A stretch of DNA of 64,000 bases from Lumbricus terrestris (GCA_949752735.1 OX457040.1:3373225-3437224), one strand, 5' to 3'. Shown: positions 22,961 to 34,704, counted from the stretch's first letter. A program made the numbers and translations. The notes: generated by a model not told the origin, from the sequence alone.

Positions 22961-23639
22961 ATCATAAAATCATGTAGCTGGCTCTAGCAGAAATACGTCA
23001 GATATTGATTGTGATCGTAATTAACTTTTTAGAAGTTCACATTAACCATTATTCAGATTTTCAAGAATTTATCACTGCTGCAAATTCTTAAAGAAGGTGT
23101 GTAATACGAGCTTTTTTACGCGGTGCTTTATGACATCCCGAGGTTATTAGGTCTGTTGTCTTTTTTTCTTTGTTTTTATTTTCATGTGATCAAAATCGCT
23201 TACGGTGCAACCAAGCATATAAGTTTAAAGGTAACAAAAAAGAACAAACAGTTGCTACAACTGGACAATACATTTACATAAAATTCTAATTATAATTATG
23301 ACTGTCACATAAGATGATTCTCATTAGGCCTACTGTGTAGCCCTTGTCACAAAGTAGAGCAGTTTATGTCGCGTAATAATCGCATTCCCCAGATGAAGAG
23401 AAGCTGAGAAAGGCCAGCGTTTGTTTATTTTTGGCAAATTAACTTCCATTTGCTTTGTTTTAAACAATGACAAAAACAGGTATGATATCGCGCTCAAAAA
23501 ACCTGAATCCATTGAAATTCAATATTAATGATATCCGGTAGATTTCGGCAGTGCACAGTGGCGCTATAAAAGAAGAGTCTTTGTCTATGTTGTTGGCTTT
23601 GACGAGAGACATAGAGGGCGTGACGAAGATGGTCTTTTG

Positions 23640-24500
23640 GAGTTTATAAATATTTCTTTATTTCGTCCGATTCTTCGTTTATGAGTCTTTGTCTTTTTTT
23701 CAGTTTTCTCAAACGAATAAATATATCCAAGAGATCCAAAGTGTATTGATACACTCTGCAAGCGATCATCACCGTCCACAAACAGACGAACGCATATATT
23801 ATGGAGAACTGAATAAGTTGACTATTTGTCTGTTTGTCTGCGTGTTTTTCTGTGTCTCTGTCGGTGTATATGTAACGTGTGCATCGCTCTGTCTGTCTGA
23901 CTGACTGGCTGTCTATCTCCCTGATCGTCTGTTTGAGTATGCGTGTGTCTCTGTGGATGTGTCTCTGTCGCTCATTCCCTACATCATAAAATCATGGAGT
24001 TGGCACTATCAGAAATATTCCAATTTATTTGATCCTAACAACAGATAAATAAAAAAGTGCGATGCTTGCAATTATGGACGGCAAGGGGAGAAGAGGAAGA
24101 CCAAACATGGAGTGGATGGACGACATCAAGGACAGGTGCAATCAAGATCTATACAGCTTAACAATATAATCATGCACAGGATAGGTGACTGTGAAGAAGT
24201 GCGCGTTGGACACATAAAAATTATAATATTATTATGGGTTTCAGGCCATGTATCATTATGATAATGAAGAATTTAATTTTACATATTATATGAAATAAGG
24301 TTCAACTTTTTGAAAATTTATGACTGCTGTGAACTCTTAAAGAAGGTGTATAATACGAGCTTTTACGTTGTGCTTAACGACATATCGCGGTTATTAGGTC
24401 TGTCGACCTATTTTTTCCGTTGTTTTCATTGGATGTGATGAAAATCGCACAAGGCACCACCATGTATAAATTGCATAGGGCCTATAATTATGTCCCCGTG
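23640..24500 (+). repeat. Repeat C, copy 2 (carries a LINE fragment)
   Basis: A direct duplicate of 22315-23280 about 1.3 kb downstream. It lacks the SINE but has a LINE fragment at about 24050-24290 that copy 1 lacks. Its AGGTGT site is at 24344 with TATGAC 25 nt upstream. Confidence 0.75.
24056..24180 (+). pseudogene. Non-LTR retrotransposon RT C-terminal fragment
   Basis: The plus strand reads MLAIMDGKGRRGRPNMEWMD, then DIKDRCNQDLYSLTI, then stop. GxRGRPxxxWMDDIK is the typical C-terminal basic block of RTE/Jockey-like ORF2. Only ~35 codons remain. It lies in a segment specific to copy 2 of repeat C. Confidence 0.7.
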
Positions 24501-25880
24501 GTCATGTCAGACAGTAATCATAATCCTTTATAAATGATTTGGACATTAATGCAATAGGCACCACAGCAGTGAAAATTTTTGGGACATGAATTCTATGCGC
24601 AAATGCGAAGAAGACCTTGAGAAGCAAAAACAGAGATCTATGCGAGAAAGACGAATATATTGCGATGTTTTCAAACCCTCGCATTCTAAGTCCTTTCTTT
24701 GAGTATACATAGAAATGTATATACAAAACGTCTAATTTTTCACGACCTTTATTCGCACACGCTGTAAACAAAATTATGAACCAAACTAGTAATTCAATCC
24801 AGTGTAAAAAAACCTAACATATTCACTCCAGCCTTAATATTTCTACATCTAACAATATGCAAGTAATACAAAATTATAGCAATGTCTACAAAATCGATTA
24901 TCTATGCTTTGTGATTGTGCTTCTGTAAAAATCCATCATGAACAATGTATATGTTGTAAAATTCTCTGAAAGGTGCTTCGTGTGGTGCAGTGAACGAGTA
25001 AAACTATTCCCGGTACGAAGAAATTTGCAAATTTTAAGTGTTGTTGGTTCACTGTATTCAACAGAAACTCTAGTTAGATTTATTGAAACATTGTTGAGGA
25101 ATATGTTTTTATCCAAGGTTAATTGAATATTCAAATGTTTAGTGCAATAAAGCTGAATGAAATTTCAATTTCAAATGTGGTAGGACAACCACAGCATGTC
25201 AGTGGACGGTTTGGCCCAGAGTTTGACTACACGAAAATCGTCGAATGCTGACGCCCCCTCCCCGATTGAAATTGAGGCTTAATATTATATAACCGTGCTT
25301 CAAATTAAAGGTGTTTTATTCAAGTCAAGTAGACGGTGACATAGGACAATGTTCTTTAAACCAAGAGAGAGAGAGACCAGACAAAAAGACCTGACATTGT
25401 GCGGTCATGGCTTATTGTAATGCAACGATACCACTTTAAAAGGTGTTTAATCCTCCACTTTTAACAACACTTAAAATTTGCAAATTTCTTCGTACCGGGA
25501 ATAGTTTGACTCGTTCACCGCACCACACGAAGCAAGACGAGAAGAAGGTTGAACTGTTCGGTTGATTTCTTCAAGTCGACGCTTAGGTCTAATTCACCAA
25601 ACCTGGATACAACAGAAGAAGTTTGCAACGATCGAATCTTTTCCTCCACCACCACCCCAACGTGTCCCTTCCCAATCGGATTTCAATGTTCAAAACTGGA
25701 TCTTCTCATTGTTTCCTTGCTTCCAACTCTCTGCACATCTAATCACGCATTAAATTAGAATCCGAAGCTTATTATACAATATATAACAATGCAAAACGTA
25801 TAATTGTTTTGTGAGCAATGCATTTGATTTGATTTCAAAGTAATTGATCTTGCAGCTTTTGATTTTTCTCTTTATCAATA
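24500..25880. other. No recognised gene
   Basis: I find only short open frames. A pair of related blocks in opposite orientation is present: AAATTTGCAAATTTTAAGTG and GTACGAAG near 25016-25040, and CTTAAAATTTGCAAATTTC with CTTCGTACC near 25466-25496, each with a nearby GTGGTGCAGTGAACGAG-like word or its inverse. This inverted pair about 450 bp apart suggests an unclassified element with arms near 24975-25040 and 25465-25530. Confidence 0.45.
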
Positions 25881-25883
25881 GAT

Positions 25884-25950
25884 CAATCAATCAATCAATC
25901 AATCTGAATTTGTATAGCGCCCGTGTTAAAAGCGGGCGCTATACAAATTC
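25884..25950. repeat. Perfect 18-bp-stem hairpin beside (ATCA)n
   Basis: GAATTTGTATAGCGCCCG at 25906-25923 pairs perfectly with 25933-25950 around a 9-nt loop, preceded by (ATCA)n at 25884-25905. Each arm is a LINE/SINE tail terminus (GCGCTATACAAATTC). This is a head-to-head junction of two tails. From 25950 to 26846 I see only short dispersed motifs (26172, 26272, 26366). Confidence 0.85.
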
Positions 25951-26846
25951 ATCAAAGCTGGATCAAGGTCAATGTTCCTAATTTGAACAGTTCTTTTCAA
26001 TGTCAATGTTAACTGCGCACAGTGAATCTATTCAATTTGCGATATAACCAACAGGTGAATTAATTTTTGCATGTAAACTTGCGTATAATGGGTTTCGGTG
26101 TCTGCAGGTGAATTAACCGACAAGTACCAAGGAATCTAAATTCTAAATTCTAAATTTTCCGTACAGCTCCACTGTTTAGCGACATCTAGCGGTTGACAGA
26201 AACGACGAAGTCGAAGCTCTATAAAAATTATGTCCACCCGACGAATAATATATGATTCACTTTTCGATTGCTCAGCGACATCTTGTGGTTGTCATGGCAG
26301 ATGATGTCGACATTACATGACCAAAATCATATTAAGCGTCATTGACACGAATTATAACAACACCTGCTTTCAAAAGTTTAACGGCGTCTTATAAGGCATA
26401 AAAGATCGTGAAAGCCGATTGAAAAAAATTCGAAGGCTATACAGTTTTAGACCACAGATCGATAGTTCAGTTGTATTACCGGCTGATTGTCAATTGAGAG
26501 GTCGGGGAATCAACATCCTGCTAAGGCAAAAATTTGTTTGCAGGTTTTCTGCCCACCCCCTAATTATACAGCTCAGCTAGAATAAGTAGATTGACCTGCA
26601 CTGTCGGTGGTATGGCGAGACGGCGAAGGAGAGGCCAGGTAACTCGTCCTTGTATGTTGATGGTAAGTATATGGGCTCATTTCTCATCATAATCATGGAT
26701 GCTTCATGGCTCTTGCTGAAGTCGTTGCTCTTCGTCGCCTACTTTTAAAGAATAACGACTGGACTTTTCTTTGGCTATAATTTTATCGTTGCATAACGAT
26801 ACCTGGTATCATTAGAAGGTGGTCAATAGCAGCGTCAGCGCCTTGC

Positions 26847-28119
26847 TTAACCCTTATAGGGTCACCGGGGGGTAAAAATACCCCATCTCGGTTTTTCACG
26901 GAAATTTTATTTCCTGAAAATAGTTGAAGAAATCGCTTCTATGACTTTTCCTAAATATGTTTTATGCACAGAATGCATCCAGTTTCATTAGTTATTCATG
27001 CACCCAAATCAGCTATAAAGTACGAAAATGTACCACGTCCTAGCTATTTTACTCAGGAATTGTTAAGCATAGCATTTTGCATGCTTTACACATGAGCGTC
27101 TTGCTGTTAAAATGTCTCCTTATCAGTATCTGGACATAATAATAGAAATCGTATTGGTTTCATAAAATTAGGATGAATAAATGAAATTGTCTACAGCAAG
27201 TTAACAAGTGTAGCATCAAGCCCTACTGCTGTCGAAATGCGATCTTGCCATGTACACTTGAACGCAATTACATTGACAGCAACAAGACCTGTATAGACTG
27301 TATAGTGTATACTGTATACACTTTATCTGTCAAGTCATGAAACATTGAAACTATTGATAGATCAAGTTATGAAACATTGAAGTATGAATATGGCACACAT
27401 ATAGTGCCAGCAATAGTTAAACTGCAGTATAATCATAGGCTACTAAAAATTTCGACTAGATATGATAATTTTATTGCATAATAGACTCAATGCTACATAT
27501 AGAATGTGGCTTTCATGAAATTAGTTGACCAAGAAAATTATTACATCATTATTTTCAATAGATACAGAACTACACTGATAGCCAATTCAAGAATCTGGCC
27601 GTCATTTTATCCAAATTGTGGTTACCTGGCAGTGCCATATAAGTGAAATTGGTTTCATCGCATTCCTTGACCTCGAAAATGCTGATTTAGACCCTGAGAT
27701 CATGTTTCCATTGCACACATGACTTCACTAATAGCCATTTTGATATTCTGGCCGCCATTTTGTCCGCCATTTTGATTTTCGTGCAGTGCCACATATGTGA
27801 CATTGGTTACATTGCATTCCTTGACCTCGAAAATGTTGATTTAGACTCTGAAATCATGTTTCCATTGCATACATAACTTCACTTATAGTCATTTTAGATT
27901 CTGGCCGCCATTTTGTCCGCCATTTTGATTTTCCTGCAGTGCTGCATATGTTACTATGGTTGCAGTGCATTCTGCGGACCTTCTATAAATAATTTATTTT
28001 AGTTTTATACTTGAAAATCGGAGTTTGTCATAGGAATCATGCGAATCACAGTGGGGGTATTTTTTTACCCCCCGGTGACCAAAATCGGTTGAGAAAAATC
28101 GTGACCCTATAAGGGTTAA
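26847..28119. mobile_element. piggyBac-like MITE, copy 2
   Basis: TTAA at both borders (26847 and 28116). The TIR CCCTTATAGGGTCAC is perfect for 15 bp and contains its own small palindrome. Subterminal CACCGGGGGGTAAAAATACC is repeated inverted near 28050-28077. No transposase. The interior has tandem repeats at 27590-27965. It is a different family from copies 1 and 3 but has the same architecture. Confidence 0.87.
27590..27965 (+). repeat. Three ~150-bp tandem units with GCCGCCATTTTG
   Basis: Each unit runs CTGGCCGCCATTTTGTCCGC, CATTTTGATTTTC, GCAGTGCC, CATTCCTTGACCTCGAAAATG and ATCATGTTTCCATTGC. The first unit is more diverged and the third is truncated. GCCGCCATTTTG matches the core of the known YY1 site; use by a factor here is inference. 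Confidence 0.8.
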
Positions 28120-28299
28120 TTGACTGTTGAGGCAGGCACTCGACTAGATTATGCAAACCTACGTCATTCTAATTACCTGTCTAGGCATGATGTTTTTATC
28201 AATGAAATAATGGATGGATGGATTCCTAGTTTGTCTGCAGCTTATGACAAGAGACGTTCGCAAACGGTTGTTTTTTCATATGGTTATCTGTTATTACAA

Positions 28300-28410
28300 T
28301 TATCGCCTATGGATGGATCCGATTTGACCAGGGTCTATGACAACAGAGGCCGTTACTCTGGACAGAAATTTGCTCGGCGTATTACAGCACTCAAGAGCAT
28401 TCATTCAACT
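28300..28410 (+). repeat. Interspersed repeat A, well-preserved copy
   Basis: Plus-strand copy: ATGGATGGATCCGATTTGAC, CAGGGTCTATGACAACAGAG, GCCGTTACTCTGGACAG, AAATTTGCTCGGCGTATTAC, AGCACTCAAGAGC. Other copies are at 2555, 10530, 14443, 41045, 53050 (minus) and 54003 (plus). The 131-residue frame across it has no protein similarity I recognise. Confidence 0.8.
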
Positions 28411-28764
28411 AGGTTGAAGATGCAGGGTCTAAGCGAGAAGATTAAATTTCCATGGCAACGTCGGGTTACACTAATTGGTTATAAGACAGCAAAATGTGAG
28501 GAGCAAATAGTTTGAAAAAACATTCTCTGCGACTAGATCACTTAAGATGCCATTACAATCTGCATCCATCCGCCGTTTTACTCTGACACAAGCCCAATAT
28601 AATACTCTACCCGTCAGAGGCCAGTGGAAAGGAGGAGTGCACTGAACTACGATCAACGTTTACTGAAAGTCCATTGCATCTCGTGATATTTATAGCAATA
28701 GTCTGCTTTATTCAGCAGGTGTGTAAAAGACAGAATAAATAAAGCGATCGCTCGGCTATAATAA

Positions 28765-29332
28765 CGTGTGAGCTTAACAACGTCCTGGGCACGACATTAA
28801 ACTGCATCCATCCTCCGCCACAGGGAACCAACAAATTCCCTGTGCCGGTCCTAAGCCCGGACAAAGTGAGGAAGGTTGGCCAGATGGGTGGCGATACGCT
28901 GGCAGTAAAAGACCAAGACGATTGAAATCCGCAAAAACCACGGCACAAGTGACAGAGCGACCCATATGCTTCAAGGTGTCATGGTGTGGAGCAGACAATG
29001 CACAGGCCGGTCAGGACAGACCGGTGGAGAGAGTCGGGGGAGAGCGTGGGACACATACGGGCATTGACCCAAGCTGTCCTTCATGCCTCTCTCCCAATAT
29101 TCTCTTCATACAGACAAGGCGGTCTAACTGCTCCAAGATGTTAATGGTAGGAGCAGACCTGCTGACCGGACCGGTTGAAGCTGGGCAGCGCGGCGCGAGA
29201 CAGACTCAGACAGAGAGTGGCGTCGGACTCTTACGGGCATTGAGCCCAATGATATTGATGATGAGCTTAACAACGATGTTTAATAGTATTCATCTATGCT
29301 GTTAAACAAGTCATCGTTGTTAAGCTAGCACG
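28765..29332. repeat. Possible MITE with GAGCTTAACAACG ends
   Basis: CGTGTGAGCTTAACAACG at 28765-28782 and its near-inverse CGTTGTTAAGCTAGCACG at 29315-29332 bound 568 bp. A second GAGCTTAACAACG at 29263 makes a hairpin with the right end. The inside has repeated GTGGAGCAGAC and ACGGGCATTGA(C/G)CCAA blocks. No clear target duplication was found. The 127-residue frame here is not recognised. Confidence 0.4.
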
Positions 29333-29365
29333 TGAATTATTAAACTGCATAATTATTGCACACTG

Positions 29366-29415
29366 TAACCGGTTGCGTTCGGTCAACCGGATTGTTGAAT
29401 AGAAAGAATATTATA
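29366..29415 (+). repeat. SINE type 2 tail
   Basis: GGTTGCGTTCGGTCAACCGG and ATTGTTGAATAGA match the 3' end of the SINE at 3150. Confidence 0.55.
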
Positions 29416-29882
29416 TTATAATATTATTATGTTTCATAAATATGATGCTTTATTGACGTCACCGACATGCTGTATGTATTCTTGGGACTGGCACATGAAG
29501 AGATTATTCAATTCACGATGGTAGTAATTTTATTCAAGTTCACTAGATCATAAAGCAGTTGCTAACATTCCATTCATCCATTCCCCAACCCTGTGGCCCG
29601 CAAATCCAGTTGGCAATATAATTGACTGATTGAGGATGACTTGAGTTTCCGTCAGTAATTCAAAAGTGTCAGCATTTTTCCACTTCTATAGATGTTGAGA
29701 CTTTATTTTTAAAGGTGCTTAATTTTAACCTCGTGAATATTCTAAGTTAACTTTTTGTCTTTCAACATTTGTTTTCTTTCTTCGTTCAAAACAAATTTCA
29801 ACGATTTGCTTCTTTGTACTATAATACTCTATAAGTCAACTAATAACTATGTCAATTATAGTTGTCGTAGTTTTAGTTCAAA

Positions 29883-30316
29883 GGGGCCATCCATAAAGTA
29901 CGTCACGCTATTTTTGACCATTTTTGACCCCCCTCCCCCCTGTCACAAACTGTCACAAATCTCGGACCCCCCTCCCTAAAATACGTCACACTTTCGAACA
30001 AATTTTTTAAAACATAACCATTTACCTAACCCTCTAAACCCTAGGATACTATCCCTAATCCCTCTGATAGTGACGTGTGTCCCTTATCGCTTTGATAGTG
30101 ACGAGAAATCAACTTTTATTCCGCCAGGCCGGGTTTTAGACACGCCTGGCCGGGCCGGGTCGGATTTTAGGTACTAAGAACAAAAAAACATAAAAGAATT
30201 TAAAAAATAAATGTGTGACGTCACACATGGCCTGACCCCCTCCCCCCTGTCACAAACTGTCACACTTTTCTACACCCCCTCCCCCCTGGAGCGTGACGTA
30301 CTTTATGGACGGCCCC
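29883..30316 (+). mobile_element. GGGGCCRTCCATAAAGTACG MITE, copy 1
   Basis: A 434-bp element with inverted ends GGGGCCRTCCATAAAGTACG followed by TCACGC. The subterminal region has repeated CTGTCACAAACTGTCACA and C-rich blocks, and GTGTGACGTCACAC lies near 30213. Flanking AAA on both sides suggests a 3-bp duplication. It interrupts a copy of repeat D. It is an inverted copy of 30996-31436. Confidence 0.87.
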
Positions 30317-30995
30317 AAAGACGCTCTGTGATAGCAAAGACCACCAGGGTCGTCCCAGTCCATTCATCCAGGTTTGGGATTTGCAATGTCAGAGTCCCAA
30401 CATTGTAGGAGTATTTACATTTTGACAACATCATTTGATAGCAAAAACATTTAATAGCAAAAACCAGCAGTTTCGACCTCCCCGTTTATCTAGGCTGGGG
30501 ACTGGTACTCTCAGAATGCAAACGGTATCGGTTAAGAATAGTCGAATTTTGACTAAACATGTTTCAGAAGTTCGATCTGTTATGCTTGTAGAGACTTCTT
30601 ATTACAGGTGTTTTATATTTGTCTGATGATAATACAATAATACTGCATTATTTTAACTTTTTGTTTTTATGAAGTAGTCGTCTGTCTTCGTTCAATACAA
30701 CGTCAAGCAATTTTCGTTGCCGTATGATACTTCAAAAGCAAATAAAGAGGGCGCGTGGTTTTAGTCTAACGTCTCCGTGTGTGTGATAACAAAAACAATA
30801 GCGTCTTTATCCAATTGTTGGGAATTATTAAGCCAAAGTTTAGAATCGTCTTACGACATCAAAAGCCTTAAAGTAATGCAGACTATATAATTTTATAACG
30901 CGATGAATAAGATTTTTGGTTCTGCAGCATTGGACAATTATTATCCGACGCAAGCAATTTTAAAGGTACCAAGATGAACAAACCTCAGCTACAAA

Positions 30996-31436
30996 GGGGC
31001 CGTCCATAAAGTACGTCACGCTCCACGGGGGGGAGGGGTGTAAGAAAGTGTGACAGTTTGTGACAGGGGGGAGGGGGTCAGGCCCTGTGTGACGTCACAC
31101 ATTTATTTTTTAAATTCTTGTTTATTTTGTTTGTTCTTAGTACCTAAAATCCGACCCGGCCCGGCCAGGCGTGTCTAAAACCCGGCCTGGTGGGATAAAA
31201 GCTGATTTCCCGTCACTATCAAAGCGTTTAGGGACACACGTCACTATCAGAGGGATTAGGAATAGTATCCTAGGGTTTAGAGGGTTAGGTAAATGGTGAT
31301 GTTTAAAAAAAATTGTTCGAAGGTGTGACGTACTTTTGGGGGGGGGGGGTCCGAGATTTGTGACAGTTTGTGACAGGGGGGAGGGGGGTGGTCAAAAATG
31401 GTCAAAAATAGCGTGACGTACTTTATGGACGGTCCC
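30996..31436 (-). mobile_element. GGGGCCGTCCATAAAGTACG MITE, copy 2
   Basis: About 441 bp, inverted relative to 29883-30316. Its insertion is confirmed by the uninterrupted sequence in duplication unit 2: CTACAAA[element]AAAGGACAAT here, CCACAAGAGGACAAT there. Confidence 0.9.
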
Positions 31437-31994
31437 AAAAGGACAATACATAGGCCATTAAATCTAATATTACCGTTATAACATAGTCTATTCTAATACT
31501 TGAAACCAAAATTATCTAACGACACATTGTCGCAAAATCTACGATTCATTATTGCATCGGATATAAACAGATTCGTAAACGGAACTGATTTTATTTCTCT
31601 ATTTTCACCAAAGGCTTTTAGTCATCTTATGACGACAACGACCGTTGACGCAATTAACGCAGGCAATGAGTATCATTGCGGTGGGAGACTTACACATGGC
31701 ATCCCTAAAAACACAGTTCCTTCTTCTTAATAATATGTCATTCTGTCTCGTCCTCCATCTTCACTAGACATAATATTATAGACCTCAAACAGCCAGATGG
31801 TGCGACAAACATAAGCCTACCGATGGATTCTCTGCGAAAGCCTGAAATAAACCAAAGCATATTAAGCAACAACAATTAACCAACAGCTAAAAATTTAGAC
31901 TCGAAGAACGCAGTCTTTTAACTTTCTTATGATCGTACGTTTTATGTACAAAGTAACTGAACACAGTTTGTTAAAGCGACCGATAGTAAACGAA

Positions 31995-32024
31995 TTTATT
32001 TATATATGTATATATACTTTTTTG

Positions 32025-32056
<32 letters not shown>
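31995..32056. repeat. (AT)n microsatellite
   Basis: TATA-rich run inside duplication unit 1. The equivalent in unit 2 is at 33560-33615. Another (TA)n lies at 54232-54248. Confidence 0.9.
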
Positions 32057-33984
32057 CATTATGAATGTGACATTTTATATGTAACTTATATGATACCTAA
32101 CACAACTAAACGCGAAAACCTTTTGTACTGGCATGCTTTATTTAAACACCTTTTTAAAATATACCCATCGCAGATATAAGTACGTGACTCTCCTCTTATC
32201 GTACTGTTGTTCCAATCTTCCAAATATAGACTACACGGTAAATTTGCAGTAAGTTATAAATCAATAAAATCAAGCATTGCTACAGACATATTATATTTAT
32301 TTCGAAAGTGAACATGACAAAGGTAAATGTAATTAAAAGTTTTATTTTGTTTGTTGACTGGAGTACAGGAATATTTTGTGTTTTCGCCCCAGTCCGCATC
32401 GTAAGGTATGGGGCGGAGTGGTCCTGGCGATCCTCTGTCTAGTTCGAAGGTTTGATGTGAAATTGTGAATACTTGCTGACTGAAAGTTTGAGGCTTTCGT
32501 CCACTCGTAGCAACCAATGTAAACCATTATTTAGTATTAGAAAATAGCCATAAATGCCCTCTACCGAACGGCATAATTTATTTCTGTTAAAAAAACAAAT
32601 TATGGATAAGTTATAATGGAAAAAAAACATAAAACAACTTTATGTACATTGTAATTTATTTTTGAGCACTTCCAGTTGTCAAAAGACAACTCAATGAGCA
32701 TGGAAATGTAGCCCCACATTTCCTCTATAGAATGGTATAATTTGTGTCTCTTCATATTAAAGGGCGCAAAAGTTATAGTCGATAATTTAGGGGGGGTGGT
32801 ATCCACCCCCTCTGGTACCTTGGGTATATCGGGTATAACTTTTGAACGGTATGGGGCATCATCAAAAAGTTTAACTCAAAATGTGTCCCAATAAAGCCTC
32901 TACAGCTACCTAAAACGCCAAAATTGTATTCCAAACTGAACAAGTTTGATTAGGGTAGCCCGAGGGTCAAAGGTACCAAGATGAACAAACCTCATCCACA
33001 AGAGGACAATAGGCCTACATAGGCCTATAGATCTCAAACCAAAATTATCCGATATTAATCTTTCGTTTAATGACATCTTGTCGCAAAATCTACGTTTGTC
33101 ATGCACGATTCATTTTTGCATCGAATCTAAACAGATTCGTTTACGGTATATATTGATTTTTTAAATTTACCAAAGGTTTTTAGTCATCTTATGACTAAAA
33201 CGACCTTTGACGCAACACATTTACTGAGCAAACTGAGCATCATAGCGGTAGAGACTTATAAATAGCATCCCTATTACACAGCTCGTCCTTCGTATTAATA
33301 TGTCATTCGGTCTTGTCCTCCATCTTCACTATACATAACTATTATTATAGACAAAATAATAGCCAGATGGTGAAACAAACATACGGATGGATTTTCTGTG
33401 AAAGCCTGAAATAAAACAAAGCATATTAAACAACAACAACTAACCAACAGCTAAATATTGAAGCTCTAAGAACTCATCTTTCTGACCTTCTTATGATCGT
33501 TTTATGTACAATGTAACTGAACGCAGTTTGTCATAGCGACTGACAGTAAACGAATTTATTGATAATGTATTAATATATAAACCAATGTATATATATATAT
33601 ATTTGTTATATTATATAACATTATGAATTTGAAATTATATGTAATTTATGTAATATCTAACACAACTAAACGCGAAAATCTGTGGTACTATGATAGCATG
33701 CCCTATTTAAACACCTTTTAAAAATATACTCATTGCAGATATAAGGGTGTGATGCTCCTCTCATCAAATTCCTCCTCCATCTGAAATTCCATTCATAGCT
33801 TTTCCACTTAGATCTAGGTTTTTTCGGTCATATCTAGGTTTCTGCTTTTTTTTGTCAAGATCTAGCCTTTTTTTCTCACGGCGATTTTCCGACATCGTAC
33901 GTCATAAAAAATAGACCTTTATCGGTGAAAATGCACAAAACACGTGAAAAAGTCGAATATGTGCACGCATCAGATTCACACTTT

Positions 33985-34390
33985 TTAGCCCACTAGCACT
34001 CCTGCTTTTGACATGTTATGTTCTAAGGCAGATGTATCCCTCTTTACTTCTATCATTTGTGACCCCGGTCATGTCCTCCATTATCTTCTTCCACCTGAAC
34101 ATGTTACTGGTTACTCACTTAGGCCCCGTTCACACAATCTAGAAGTACCATGATGTGATTCGTTGATTGGAAAGGGATTTATCAACAGAATGATATAATA
34201 GTTAACTTGTTTGACGATAATAGTTTAGATATTATATTATATTTACTTGTGATTTTAAGTTGCACTTTTTTATTACCTATTATTACTTCGATGTATTATA
34301 ATTATGTTCTGTGCCCCATTGTGCGTTTGCAAGTGGAGTAATAAAGAAAATACTTACTTACCTTACTTTGGTGTGACCTTGCGCACGTAA
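33985..34390 (+). pseudogene. LINE ORF2 C-terminus plus 3' UTR
   Basis: The plus strand reads PTSTPAFDMLCSKADVSLF, TSIICDPGHVLHHLLPPEH, VTGYSLRPRSHNLEVP, a stop, then CDSLIGKGFINRM. The GYSLRPRSHNLxxP block is the end of a CR1/L2-type ORF2. The 3' UTR follows, with AGTTAACTTGTTTGACGATA and CCCCATTGTGCGTTTGCAAG, and ends AATAAAGAAAATACTTACTTA. It is homologous to 49741-50525 and to the UTR satellite at 12590-13480. Confidence 0.83.
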
Positions 34391-34704
34391 TAAATTTATA
34401 TAATAATAAAAATAATAATAAAGTTGTAGATTTTTTAGAGCGAAAGACCCAAAAAGGTCATCAGAAATGTTTCTTCCGGGAAGAGGAGCAAATTTTGGTC
34501 AGATAACTAAATAAAAGTTCCTCAGAAATTCAAATTTCAAGCGTGAAAAATAAAAAATCTATGTATTTTCTCAGGAAATCTTGATTTAGCCTAATCTAGC
34601 CTTTTTTCGGCCGGATCTGACCTTATTTTAAAATTCAGAGTGGCATTCTGTCTTCCATTAGGTAAATTTTCAGTAAGTTATAAATCAATAAAATCAAGCA
34701 TTGT

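Larger units (their letters stand above)
22315..23280 (+). repeat. Repeat C, copy 1 (carries a SINE)
   Basis: Parallel to 23640-24500: TTCGTTTATGAGT, AAACGAAGCAATAA, ACAAACAGATAAGAACG, a TCTG-rich stretch, CATCATAAAATCATG, TTAAAGAAGGTGTG and TACGAGCTTTT follow in the same order in both. A third partial copy lies at 41450-41990. Here a SINE (22446-22668) sits between ACTAAGG and GGCTGC. The unit includes one TATA-AGGTGT site (23095). Confidence 0.75.
30962..32525 (+). repeat. Tandem duplication, unit 1 (with MITE)
   Basis: Starts AAAGGTACCAAGATGAACAA and ends CTTTCGTCCACTCGTAGCAACC. The whole run matches unit 2 (32968-35232) in order, with many blocks in common (ATCTTATGACGAC, GTCGCAAAATCTACG, TGTCATTCTGTC, CACAACTAAACGCGAAAA, GAAGGTTTGATGTGAA). 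Here it carries a MITE (30996-31436) that unit 2 lacks. It includes one minus-strand TATA-AGGTGT site (32151). Confidence 0.88.

Noticed and set aside
28120..28515. 131-residue open frame
   Set aside because: Largely the plus strand of dispersed repeat A; the same sequence elsewhere has stops, so it is not a conserved protein.
28922..29305. 127-residue open frame
   Set aside because: Falls in a repeat with internal duplications; no recognisable domain; composition follows the GC-rich repeat.
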